A stretch of 28,491 bases of DNA, taken from the NCBI GenBank assembly GCA_003194525.1, contig NBIV01000464.1, positions 1-28,491 on the forward strand. Direction: 5' to 3'. Under the pieces are notes generated by a model. The model saw nothing but the letters and a program-made list of their open reading frames with translations, was not told where the DNA came from and made no database searches. Shown in pieces: positions 1 through 9,579 of this stretch (position 1 is its first letter; every line of letters starts with the position of its first letter). Position numbers and translations under genes: made by a program. Origin of the DNA: Gracilariopsis chorda. Lineage: Eukaryota; Rhodophyta; Florideophyceae; Gracilariales; Gracilariaceae.

Positions 1-911
1 CCTGGAATCGATACGTTCCGCTGCCTACTTTCTGGCCTGCGGTGGAAGTCCCTCGAGGGTGCAACGTTGAGTTGCCTCCGTGTCTCACGTACGTGTACTC
101 ACGGTTTCTTGCACAATCGCCTCGTGGTCTCTGGAGTCTCCAGCGACGGAGTGGACCGTCCGGGTTGCAGCCTTCCTCCTGTGGGAGGTGTACGAAAAGT
201 ACCGGGTCTGGTTCATTCCAGAGTTGCTCCGCCATTCCATTCGCGGTTTGGATCTCTCCGAGGTACTCGGTTCCGTGCGTAATGCGCGAGAAGCCACCGG
301 GTTGGTGGACGTGATCGACCAGGTCAACTGGGACACTGTACCGGCAACTCAAGCGTCGGAAGGGATCCGCCGTCGGTGGGATAAGTCTCCTGGACGGAAT
401 GTCGCTGCGGGCGATTTCGTATACTTCGACCCGTGGCAATGGGAGCAGATATCCGCTAGCGAAGCGGCTGAGCGGCGCCGTGCGGAACGGATTATCCCCG
501 ATGATCATCCAAGGGGCTTCGTGTTTCGTCGAGGAAGACGAGGGTGGCGAGGAATATGAGGAAACCGCTGAAGCGGGGTCACCGATGTCGGATGGCGACG
601 GCGTGGTCGAGGAGATCGACATCACCGACAATGTCGGGGCATCCAGTGGTGCTGGTGACATTCCCTCGTGTGGGGGCGATGCTCCAGTGGCTCCTCCTTC
701 CCCGGTGGCGGGGGGGGGTGCGAACAACAGTAGCACCAATCCGCAAGTTGCAGTAGTCCGCCAATTCCTCGCTGGAGTTGGTGTACCCGTACCAGATACG
801 GTAAACACCCTTGCGCAGTTGCAAGCGCTCGCCTCCGGATACTTTCGGGGAGGAGGTGGCGGTGGTAACTCTGGTGGGTACTTCTCCGGGATGGGAGGAA
901 ATCTCCCCTAA
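1..911 (+). pseudogene. 3' part of an unknown antisense frame between gypsy pol and 3' LTR
   Basis: I do not recognise this protein. A frame enters from the left edge (reading LESIRSAAYFLACGG), meets a TGA at 68-70, continues to about 520 and then carries on one frame over, ending at TAA 909-911. Visible pieces are a Trp/Tyr-bearing stretch (DFVYFDPWQWEQ, near 410-450), an Arg/Glu-rich helix, a very acidic segment (EEDEGGEEYEE, near 525-560) and a Gly-rich tail (GYFRGGGGGGNSGG). The stop and the frame change look like decay matching that of gag and pol. An ATG at 399 would give an uninterrupted 170-aa frame, but its first 40 residues look less protein-like than the overlapping frame. The gene is convergent with pol, tail to tail, 230 bp apart. 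The frame could be an antisense accessory gene of the element, which I favour, or the tail of a neighbouring element. Confidence 0.5.
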
Positions 912-1005
912 CATGGGGTTCAGACTCGTGTGGTAGTCCCATGATAGAGTGGGTGCCACCTGTGAATAGGTGGTAAACTTCTCCGGCAGCCGCCGGCTTG
1001 GCATG

Positions 1006-1037
1006 CTTCTTCTTCTCTTCCTTCCTTCTTCTTCTTC
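1006..1037 (-). promoter_or_regulatory. 32-nt polypurine tract downstream of pol
   Basis: The + strand is an unbroken pyrimidine run here, so the element's sense strand has 32 purines in a row about 105 nt after the pol stop. Polypurine tracts prime plus-strand DNA synthesis in LTR elements and normally touch the 3' LTR. This one is followed instead by the antisense frame, so it could be an additional internal tract. Confidence 0.5.
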
Positions 1038-1041
1038 ACTT

Positions 1042-1095
1042 CCGCCACGGGGCGGGCTTTCCGCAATAAGCGGTATGTTTCTCCGCAATTAGCGG
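1042..1095. repeat. Three tandem CCGC/GCGG hairpins
   Basis: There are three back-to-back inverted repeats: CCGCCacggGGCGG (1042-1055), CCGCaataaGCGG (1061-1073) and CCGCaattaGCGG (1083-1095). They lie in the spacer between the convergent pol and antisense frames, next to the polypurine tract. Such a site could act as a terminator, an export signal or a packaging signal, but no function is shown. Confidence 0.75.
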
Positions 1096-1144
1096 GTTGC
1101 GCTCAATAATGTGGGTGTTACTCTACAGAAGGTCTGGGTGGTCA

Positions 1145-1348
1145 ACCCACTTGGGCATTGTCCAGCGTAGCTGGTATCGGAGTCCGCGTCCTGCGGTGGT
1201 ATTGCAAGACCTTCGAGCGTGGAAGGTGCTCGATCGGTTCGGGTGTATCTTCGTTTGGAGGGTATCCGTACCAACGGACTCGGTAGACCAATTCCCCATT
1301 GGAATCGTAACCATGGCTCACGATGGTCTCAATGACAACCTCTTTGTC
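1145..1348 (-). other. Chromodomain at the end of gypsy pol
   Basis: The last 68 residues of pol contain EVVIETIVSHG, then VYRVRWYGYP and EPIEHL, matching the chromodomain pattern of three strands followed by a C-terminal helix (SKVLQYHRR). In chromoviruses this domain steers integration to marked chromatin. In the usual NTWEP-type motif the Trp is replaced: here it reads EDTPEP. That removes one residue of the classical aromatic cage, so binding to methylated histone tails may be weak or altered. Confidence 0.85.
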
Positions 1349-2479
1349 GTGTACTTCCCGCTGTATGGGTGGTACGCGGCTTTCCTCGGCGGAGGGCTCC
1401 GTTCCGCTGTGACTGCGGTCGGCTGTGACTGTCTTCTCCCGCTTCGGCGGTAGCGCGTCCTGTACTCCAGGTGGTTTCCGTGAGCCAGGCCATAGTGCCT
1501 TGGAGGCGGTTGTAGTGCGCTCCCTTGGTGCTACGTCCGGATTCTTCGGGTCCTCCACCTCAGAGTGGTTTTCCTGGGGCTTCCAGTCGTCCCGTACTGC
1601 GAGTTTCCTCGGCTTCGAGGGGTGTTTCCGTGTTGACGGAGGAGCTTCCGCGTCGCGCGCGCTCAGCGTGCGGTGCACGGTCACGTGCCGTGGCGGCGGT
1701 TGGCCGTTTGGCACGGGCGGTTCACTGTCAAGCTCCACGTCGCCGTGGGACGGGCCGTTAATTTCGGAATTTCCAATTTCAAACGGCGGCCGTTTTGCGA
1801 CGGGGCCACGCGTTGCACTTGTGAGTTCTAGCTCCTGTGGAGGCGGTTCCCCTACGGGGGGTGACACTTGGCGCTCTGTTGGCGCGTCCAGGTGACTTGG
1901 TGAATCTCCACTCTCCGTGGCGCGTGTGCGCGCTCCGTTATCACGGCTCCCGTCCGTCTTCTCGACGGTGTCGTGAGCGACTTCATCAGACAATCCCAGA
2001 TCTGGGTCAGCAGTCACCGAGGGTTCTCGGGTGTTCTGCCCTTCTCTTGCCGCGATCGCGGGGGTTCTCTTGAATTCCTTCCGCGTTTGCGGTACGTCTC
2101 CCGCCTGTGCGGGCTTCCTGCTAACATCCTTCTTCTCTGTTTCCGCCGTTTGCGGTTGTACTCCCCGCGATGGGGTAACCGGCGAATCCGTTTGCGACGG
2201 CGAAAAACTGGAAGGTGTAGCTGTCCCCTCCCCCTCCTTTGCTGGAGCGACGGGGTCAGAGGTGAGAATCCCCGTGAGCGGGGCGATGCGCGTGTGGATG
2301 TGGGACGGTGCCGGGGGTGCCGGGGGTGCCAAGTGAGGTTCTGACGCTGTCGGCAAGTCAGCAAGGCCACGTTCCGGGTGGGGTAGAACAGTAGGGCGGG
2401 TAGTTTCCTCATCCGCGGTGGGGGTTTCCGTGTCGACGGGTGTGTCCTGTGCCGGAAGTTCCCGGGTAGCGGCGTTAGC
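1349..2479 (-). other. Long disordered linker between integrase and chromodomain
   Basis: About 377 residues rich in Pro, Thr, Ser, Glu and Arg separate the GPY/F region (ending VVLAPRP) from the chromodomain. I see no domain in it. The frame stays open throughout, while stops have accumulated elsewhere in pol. This stretch also holds many of the element's CCGC/GCGG hairpins (2050-2061, 2081-2092, 2101-2112, 2143-2155, 1404-1418, 1439-1450). Confidence 0.75.
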
Positions 2480-5400
2480 TGGCCTCGGCGCGAGGACGAC
2501 GCGGTCACGAGAGATACGTTCGTGCTGTCCCTTGATATCAAGGACAACCGTCGTGTCGGTAGTAGAAACAACCCTATATGGGCCCTCCGCGATCGGAGAC
2601 AGCTTGTGCCGCTTCTCCTTTTCGGGGTTGTAATATTCCTTGCGGAGAAATACATAAGAGTTCTCCCCGAACTTCGGGGTCCTGTCCACTCGGGCATCGA
2701 AATTCCGCTTATAAGCGGCTTGCGCTTTAGACATCGCATTCCGTACAACGGGTAAGATCTTGGTTAACCAAGCTTTCCAAGCGTCCCTGTGGTACCGTGG
2801 TGACGGAAACTTGTCCAACGTAGCTTGGGGTTCGATTGCCACCGGTGGTGGGGTACGCGAGAGTACCAGCTCAAATGGAGCAATTCCAGTGACTCGGTGA
2901 ACCTGCGTATTGTAGGCGTAGGTTACCGCGTCGGTGTAAAGATCCCAATCAGTGGGGTGTTCCGCAACGAACGTTCTGAGGGCGTTCAGCATTGTGCGGT
3001 TGAAACGCTCCACCTGCCCCGTTAGCTTGCGGGTGGTAGGTGGTGGTAAACCAGTTCTTGATGTCAAGAATGCGACATACGTCCTGGAAAAACTTCGCTG
3101 AGAACTGCGATCCATTATCCGATAACAAATCAATCGGTGGTCCATAGGTGAAAACCCAATGGTTAACAAAAGCCTTCGCGACGGAGGTAGCTGAAACCTT
3201 TGGCAAGGGGACCGTACGCACAAGTTTAGAGAAGCGGTCAGTAATTACCAGCAAGTAGCGGTTGGCCAGAGGTGTTCGGACGAATTCGCCCAAGATATCG
3301 ATTGCGACAAATTCAAGGGGAGCCCTTGCGGGGAATAGGACCAACTTCTTGGAGTACTTGCGCAACTTGATGCGGTTCTTCGCACATGCCGAGCAACCTC
3401 GGACGGTAGCATATGCGTCAACAGCCATAGCTGGCCAGTAGAAATCCTTGCTTAAGGTGTAGTACAGCTTTCTCCCGCCTGGGTGAGCGGATAACTTCGC
3501 ATAATGCGAGAGATTCAGAACTTGAGACTGCAGGGAGTGAGGTACCACGATCTGTGGGAGATCTCCGACAGTTCGGACGAGGTAGCCTTGGTCATTCGTG
3601 ACAAAGGGTAAGGTGGCTCCTCCGTTTAGGCGGGTGCGAATCTGCGTGCACAGCGGGTCTGAGTGCTGTTCCTGGACCACTTCTTCCGGAGTAATCGGTA
3701 CAAAAGAACCGGGTACGGGCTCCGCAGATGATGCAGCCAGAATGGCATCGAAGATGTCGTACTCTTCCGGGTCTGAGTCGGTGTCATCCTCTTCGTCTTC
3801 CAAAAGGAAACAAGGTATCTCCAGGTCATCCACTGGTTCAGCTTCCGCGGCTGTTGGCAAGCGGGAAAGTGCGTCAGCCTGAGCGTTCAGGATACCCTTC
3901 TTGTACCGGACTTCGAAGTCAAACTCTGATAGCCGGAGTCTCCACCGCATCCAGCGGCCAGATGGCTCCGAAATGGAGAGGAGCCAACGCAAGGCCGAGT
4001 GATCGGTGTGCAAAGTGAAATGGTTTCCCATAAGGTATGGGCGAAGGGTTTGTAGGGCCCAAACTACAGCCAGACGTTCCTTCTCGGGCACCGAGTAATT
4101 CCTCTCGTGAACGTTGAGGCTCCGTGACCAATAACCGATTGGTAAGCGCTCTCCACTCTCTGTGGTCTGGAACAATGTGCATCCAATCTGGACGTTGCTT
4201 GCATCCGTGTCCACGGAATACGGTAAACCGAGTTTCGGTAGTGACAGTATCGGTGGCGACGTCACCGCATCCACGAGGGATGAAAAAGCCTTTGCTTTAA
4301 GGTCTTCAAATGGTTCCAGGTTGACTGGTTGTCCTTTCCGGAGAAGTGCGTTGAGAGGAGCTGCAATATCCGTGAAATGCGGGATGAAACGACGGTAGAC
4401 GTTGCACAAACCGAGAAATGATCGGAGTTCCGTTTGCGTTGTCGGGTGCTTGGCCTCCTTGAGGGATTTGACTCGCACCTTGTCAACCGACAACCGTCCC
4501 GGACGGATAACATGGCCGAGATATTTCACGGTGTCTGTGAGGAACTCGCACTTCTTAAGTTTGAGGGTTATGCCTCCGTCACGTAGGACTCGCATTACAT
4601 CCCTGACATGGCTCAGGTGCTCATCCAGGTTACTGGAGAAAATGATGATGTCATCCAGGTACACCAGGCAAGTCTTCCACTTGAAGCGGGCTAACAAGAT
4701 GCCCACCGCTCGTTGGAAAGTAGCGGGTGCGTTCGTGAGGCCAAATGGCATCCGTTAGAAACGGTAGAGGCCCTGATGGCAAACGAAAGCCGTTTTGTCA
4801 CGGTCTTCCTCCCTGACTGGGACCTGCCAATACCCCCAATTCGCATCAAGGGTTGTGAACACTTTCGCACTTCCAAGCGAGTCAATACATTCGTCCATCC
4901 GCGGGATGGGATACACGTCTTTGACCGTAGCCGCATTGAGTTTGCGGTAATCAATGCAAAAACGCCAGGACCCATCAGCTTTGGGAGCAAGAACTACCGG
5001 CGAAGCCCAAGGGGATTGAGCCGGCTAGATTACGCCTGCGCGTAGCATCTTCTCAACTTGAGATTTTTCTTCTTCCCGAGCTGTCGGACCTGCCCTGTAA
5101 GGGTTTTGTGAGATCGGCCGGGTATCCGGAAGTAAGTCAATCCGATGTTCGGTGATCCCGATTTTCCCCAGAGAACCGTCCCACATAGACGTGAATTTAC
5201 GTAACATATCCCGTAACTGATCACGGTGAGACTCTGGGACGTGGCTGAAGTCCAGAGACTCGAGCTGCTCAACAGGATCCTTCTTCTCTTTTCCGGGTGA
5301 TTCCGGTTCTTCTCTCGACGAGGTCATTGCCTCCGCTTCCGAGTTCTTCGGCGATTCAGTATTTTCCGAGTCTGTCGGCTTGGTGACAACCGAGTTCGCT

Positions 5401-6397
5401 TCGGTTTCCTTCTCCTCCCCCTCCTTAGGTTCAGCGATCCGGAGAACTTCGGCAGCCAATACCTTTGTAGGTATGATTGCCACTGGATGTGGAAGTACAG
5501 AGCCAATGACTTGGTTCTTGACCAACCACTGTTGGGTAGGGCTAAAATTGGCCACTAACACCTTAAAAGGCTTCTCGGGTTCTACGAGTACGATTCCGTT
5601 CGCTAAGGCGAGATGCTTTGCCTCATATAACGAGGGTAACAGCTGGACCGTTTGCATGCCGTGTGTGGCGGATGAAACAGTAACCCAGGTTTGCGAATCC
5701 GGAGGAATGCAAATAGACCGAGCCACTCGGAGCTTCGTGGAGGGGCGATCCTTTTGCAACGGTTGTTGGGCGACCGGCAGGGGAACCTGGTTTTTGAGCG
5801 CTCTCCGGAGCGGCTTCCGAACGATCGGCAGTGTCGTCCCGTCTATCAACTCGACGGTTTTGCAGCGTGGTCGAATGGCTTCGACGAAGCGATCGCAAAA
5901 GTCGGCTCCGAGGATTATCGGTGCAGCCAGTTGTTTGCAGACGACAAACTGCAACTGGGCAACGCAGCGACCCAGCCTCACAACGAGGTCGATTGTTCCC
6001 ACGATTGAAAGGGGGTTGTTGTTCGCGTCAGCGATATCCATCGGCGCTGCCGAGCGAATCTGAGCCCGTAACTGCGGGGGTAGAAGAGACTGAACCAAAA
6101 AATTGGGACCAGCACCCGTGTCGAGGACGGACAACTGTCGGACCATATATTGATTTGAAATACCCAGGTCGGCGTAAACTTTATAGCTTCGTTTCGCCAT
6201 GACCAGGACTCTTTCCGGAATACGGAGATTTTTCGACCGTACCCACGGGCGACGGAGAACAGCTAAGTGTTCCGAGTCCACATCTGTTGTGGCCATTTTC
6301 CGTGTGAGGATTTTGACCTGGGAGCGAGGCTTCGCAGCCTCCAGTGCCTCCGACCTCGACGTCGAGGGCGCCTCTCCTGGAGTGGAGACTCCCATAC

Positions 6398-8431
6398 TCA
6401 GTTTTTCTGAGCTTCACTGCTACCTTGCGGGTTCGCAGAACCAGCGACAGCTGCAGTGCTTCCACCTTGAGGAGGTTGGATTCCCGCGTCCTGGGACTGG
6501 AAGTCCGCTATATTGCGGGGGAAAACCGACCTCGCGCGCAAGTAAGCTGAGGCGGGTACCCTCTCCTTTTCGGCAGGGGTCAAGGCTTCGTAGTTTACGA
6601 TCACCTTTGCCATATCCTTCATAGGAAGGTAGCAGTTGGTAGACAAATGTCCCGGTTTGTAACACAGATGGCAGATGATGTGTCGGAGTTGATCCGCTAT
6701 ATGCGGTCGGCGGTCCGATCGTGGAGGATAGGGGTCTTTCCAACCTGGTCGTTGGGTTCGTGTTCCACTGGAGTACGGCACCGTCAAGGCCGGAACATGA
6801 TTTCCAGCATACATTGCGGGGTCTACGTTCCCAGTAGAGGGTTCCGTTGTCGACGGTAGCTCCGTTGTCGGCACTGACGAGTCGCTTTGCAGCAGATGCA
6901 TGTTGTCGTACATCCCGTGATCCGTTCCTCTCGTCAGAGGCGGTGACGGTACCTGTCTTGCCTCCAGGTGGAGGACTTTGCCCTACCGGTGCTTCGTTCC
7001 CTTACGAGCTCGGAGTGCATCGCCCTCGGCTTGGGCGAACTGCACTAGTTCCAAGTAGGTGATTCTCCGTCGATCCTCGCGGTGACGGGCAACCAGTGTC
7101 CTAATCGTAGGGTCGAGCGCATCCACAAACATGGTACACCTCTCCTGCGCGGAGTACACGTTACCACAACGGTGGAATGCCTTGTTCAACCGCGTGGAGT
7201 AAGCTGTTTCAGACTCCTCCGACTTCTGTCGGGTATCCCGCAAAGCGAGGATAGCGGCTTGAATAGCATTCCCTGTTGCGTAAGACCTCAGGAGATACTG
7301 CACGGCTTCTGGCCAGCAGGTAACTCCTCCTTCGGAGGCTCTCGAGGACCCGCGAACCGAGTTGAACTGGTCCTCCGCCATTCCCCTCAGAAAGTAGGGT
7401 AAGGCAATATAGGCCTGAGCCTCGCTCATCCCGAGTATATCGGCTTCCGCAACAAAGCGGGCAAGGAAATCCAAGATAAGGATTGGGTCCTCTCCTGTGA
7501 ACTGGTGTTTGCGGAGCGTGAGCTCCAACCGTTTGATTCAATCCTTCACACGGCCAGTTCCTCGAGATGTTCTCTCCATGCTAGAGTCCTCCAACCGATA
7601 GTATCGGTACGACAGTAGTTTCCGATACAAAAGATTCGTCGGCTTCAACTCCTTGAGTCCAAGGTGCTTCCGTCCTTTCTCACGGGTACGCACGGCGCCA
7701 TGCGTGGCTTCCGTGTACTTCGACCGCGATGCGCGGGAACGGTGGTTCGGCTCAGCATCGGATGAAGAGGAGGAAGAGCCGTGACTGCGGACGTCGGACT
7801 CGGAAGATGACGACGATGACAAACCTTCTTCCATCTTGACCTTCTTCCGCCTGTGGCGGTCCGTCGCGCGGTGCGACTTCCGAGATCCCTCGGAAACTGG
7901 GGCACCCGGTGGTACTGCATCATGAATGATGGTTTGCTCCACCGTTTCCAAACGGGCTGCCAGGCGATTAAGACGTTCGGCCACCTCTTGCAAGAGGGTA
8001 CCCGAAACCTTTCGGCCTTCCATAACCGTGTTAACGTCGGCTCGTAAGACACGGACGTCGTTCGAAACGTCCCGAACATCGGCATCATCGAAACGAGTTC
8101 GGAGTTTCGTTATATCCTGAATCAGGTTCACCTGCGAGGACTGCAGGATCCTCACTTGTGCCTCTAATTCACGGAGGGTAAACTCGTCGGACCTCGACGA
8201 CATGGCTTGAGCCGCTGCCATAGCGGGATCAGCCGGTCCTTGAGCTTCGGGAACCTCGTTCACGGAACGGGGTCCCCTGGAAGCCGGAACTGGGTCATCA
8301 TTTCCCGGCATGGTCAGGGCGTCCCGCGGCAATGGCGGTAAGCTCTGAGGCAAACCGGTAGAACCGGGAGGGCCGGATGAACCGGGCACGGAACCAGTTC
8401 TGGAACGTCCTGTATTCGATGGACGGGGCAT
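6398..8431 (-). pseudogene. gag: Gypsy gag (capsid and nucleocapsid), two in-frame stops
   Basis: The start is ATG 8431. The N-terminal third is Pro/Ser-rich with a coiled-coil-like helix (TLRELEAQVRILQSSQVNLI), Ser runs and basic patches. The capsid-like core follows (FTGEDPILILDFLARFV), then a CCHC zinc knuckle, CHLCYKPGHLSTNC, near residue 560. This is the structural protein that packages element RNA. A TGA at 7538-7540 and a TAG at 6983-6985 interrupt an otherwise continuous frame; both can come from C-to-T changes on the sense strand. The frame ends at TGA 6398-6400, immediately after a slippery sequence that leads into pol. Confidence 0.92.
6401..6407 (-). promoter_or_regulatory. Probable -1 ribosomal frameshift site, GAAAAAC
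   Basis: At the end of gag the minus strand reads CAG AAA AAC TGA. Pol lies in the -1 frame and its first ATG is only 2 nt past the gag stop. GAAAAAC is close to the canonical A AAA AAC heptamer, and a stop right after the A-site codon is typical. The alternative is re-initiation at the pol ATG. No obvious downstream pseudoknot was worked out. Confidence 0.5.
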
Positions 8432-8470
8432 CGCTCACCGATAGGGACCGGACCAAGTAAATTCACCAGT

Positions 8471-9579
8471 TGTAGCTTCCGAAGATTCGGGCAAGTAAAT
8501 GAATACCGTTAAAGCGGATGCTCCCAAACTGCTGGGAACCAGACAAACCGATTCCTTGTTCGGACAAGCAGCAACGCGATTTACACCACGTTTCACCACC
8601 CACGACAGCGCAGGCGTAGGACTCCGATTCTAAGTCAGGAGACCACTTGTGGTGCAATACCACACGCGGAAAGGATCTCGCGACAGCGGCAAAGTCACCC
8701 AAGGTGTCCGAGCCTTGCTCCCTTGGTGAGGGCGGCTCAGAGGTAGAGCCCTCCGAACGTGACCGACACGAGTCGGATGTAGGGCCGAACGGTCACTTCT
8801 CGCACAGCGCACGGAGGTGTGGGGAGAATCGGATCTAGCGCTCGACGGACAGTCGATCAGTGTGCAACTCGGTGTTGCCGGTGGTCTGGTGGAGTCCGCT
8901 GTATGCCGCGGCGCAGCGAGTGGAACACCCACGAATGAGGGAACGATCCGTACAACGGTATCCTCTAGGACAAAGAAATGAGGGGTGGGGAACGAGCCGC
9001 ACGGCCGGCGCAGACTCGTGACGAGCAATAAATATCCCGAGACGTCGGGCCAAACCTGATACAGGGCGGAGTAGAAACAGTCCGTATGACGGTAAACAGA
9101 AGAAGAAACAACAAAAGAAAACAGAAAGTAGTCCGTAAGTAACGGTGGTATCACTCCTTGATGTGCAAGGGGGGTGACGGAGCCGGATAGGTAGCAGCAC
9201 TCCCTAGGTTGGGGTCGTAGCCGTATACCAACGGTCAAAGTCAGAGCCAAAACCCTCGTTGAGGTTTTCTTCCGTAGGGTCGGCGGCGAGTGCCGCCACC
9301 TAAGTACGGCCACTGTAGTGTGGATTACTAACTAAAAATAACTAATTACCCCGGGTGCACCGGGCCTGACTTCCACGTGTGCGTGGTGGCTCACTTGGCA
9401 TGAGCCGTCCACTCAGGCGGTGTGCACTACACGTGTTACCCACAAGTACCCCCTTCATAGGGGCATCTCCCATATAATGGGTTAGCCCAATACACCTCAT
9501 GTATTCCGTATCCCAACGGCTAACCACGCATCTTATATGAAGAGCGATTTGATTCCCTCTACCTCCGGAGGCTATTGCA
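8471..9579 (-). repeat. 5' LTR of element A (boundaries approximate)
   Basis: The right end, ...CCTCCGGAGG-CTATTGCA (to 9579), matches in form the end of LTR B (CCTCcttGAGG-ATTGCA). On the element's strand the LTR therefore opens TGCAAT. The inner end is set at TGTAGC (8471), because the next element bases after 2 nt read TGGTGAAT, a possible primer-binding site; I could not match it to a tRNA. Small hairpins sit at 9249-9268, 9282-9297 (GGCGGCgagtGCCGCC) and 9311-9320 (CACTgtAGTG). An A/T-rich motif near 9028-9042 could be a TATA or poly(A) signal. Confidence 0.6.

Larger units (their letters stand above)
1142..6395 (-). pseudogene. pol: Gypsy pol: PR-RT-RNase H-integrase-linker-chromodomain, inactivated
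   Basis: It would make the enzymes for reverse transcription and integration. Motifs in order on the minus strand: protease DTGAGPN (about 6122) with the later ILGADF; RT start with SPW (just after 5025), the palm motif FTTLDANWGYWQ, then YLDD (about 4655); RNase H VDTDAS (about 4205); integrase zinc finger H-H-C-x2-C (GCSACAKNR); catalytic AIDILGEF, SDNGSQF and VERFN; GPYRVV; a roughly 377-residue linker; and a chromodomain. Pol starts at ATG 6395, 2 nt after the gag stop and in the -1 frame, so a frameshift fusion is likely. Breaks are TAG 5025-5027, TAA 4755-4757 and an extra G in the run at 3017-3020, which splits integrase just before its catalytic Glu. All three lie in otherwise well conserved sequence, so decay is recent or slow. 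Confidence 0.96.
1..9579 (-). mobile_element. Element A: Ty3/gypsy chromovirus, partial, with antisense frame
   Basis: This is a minus-strand LTR retrotransposon. From right to left the order is 5' LTR, leader, gag with a CCHC knuckle, protease, RT, RNase H, integrase and chromodomain. That order (integrase after RNase H) with a C-terminal chromodomain is diagnostic of Ty3/gypsy chromoviruses. Left of pol there is a polypurine tract and a + strand frame that runs to the window edge, so the 3' LTR must lie outside. The copy is dead: in-frame stops at 7538-7540, 6983-6985, 5025-5027 and 4755-4757, and a 1-nt insertion in the G-run at 3017-3020. It is rich in CCGC/GCGG micro-hairpins unlike the DNA to its right. 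Confidence 0.95.

Noticed and set aside
1..1005. The polypurine tract at 1006-1037 as the edge of the 3' LTR
   Set aside because: The sequence left of it does not match the LTR at 8471-9579, and it carries a long frame not found there.
579..1088. Minus frames opposite the antisense gene as a continuation of pol
   Set aside because: They lie past the chromodomain and pol stop, are full of Arg/Ser/Pro from the complementary Gly-rich codons, and show no domain.
1425..2344. Several + frames opposite the pol linker
   Set aside because: They are shadows of the GC-rich linker codons; they overlap each other and lack domains.
8451..8468. A named tRNA primer-binding site for element A
   Set aside because: The spacing after the LTR end fits, but I could not match the sequence to a known tRNA 3' end.
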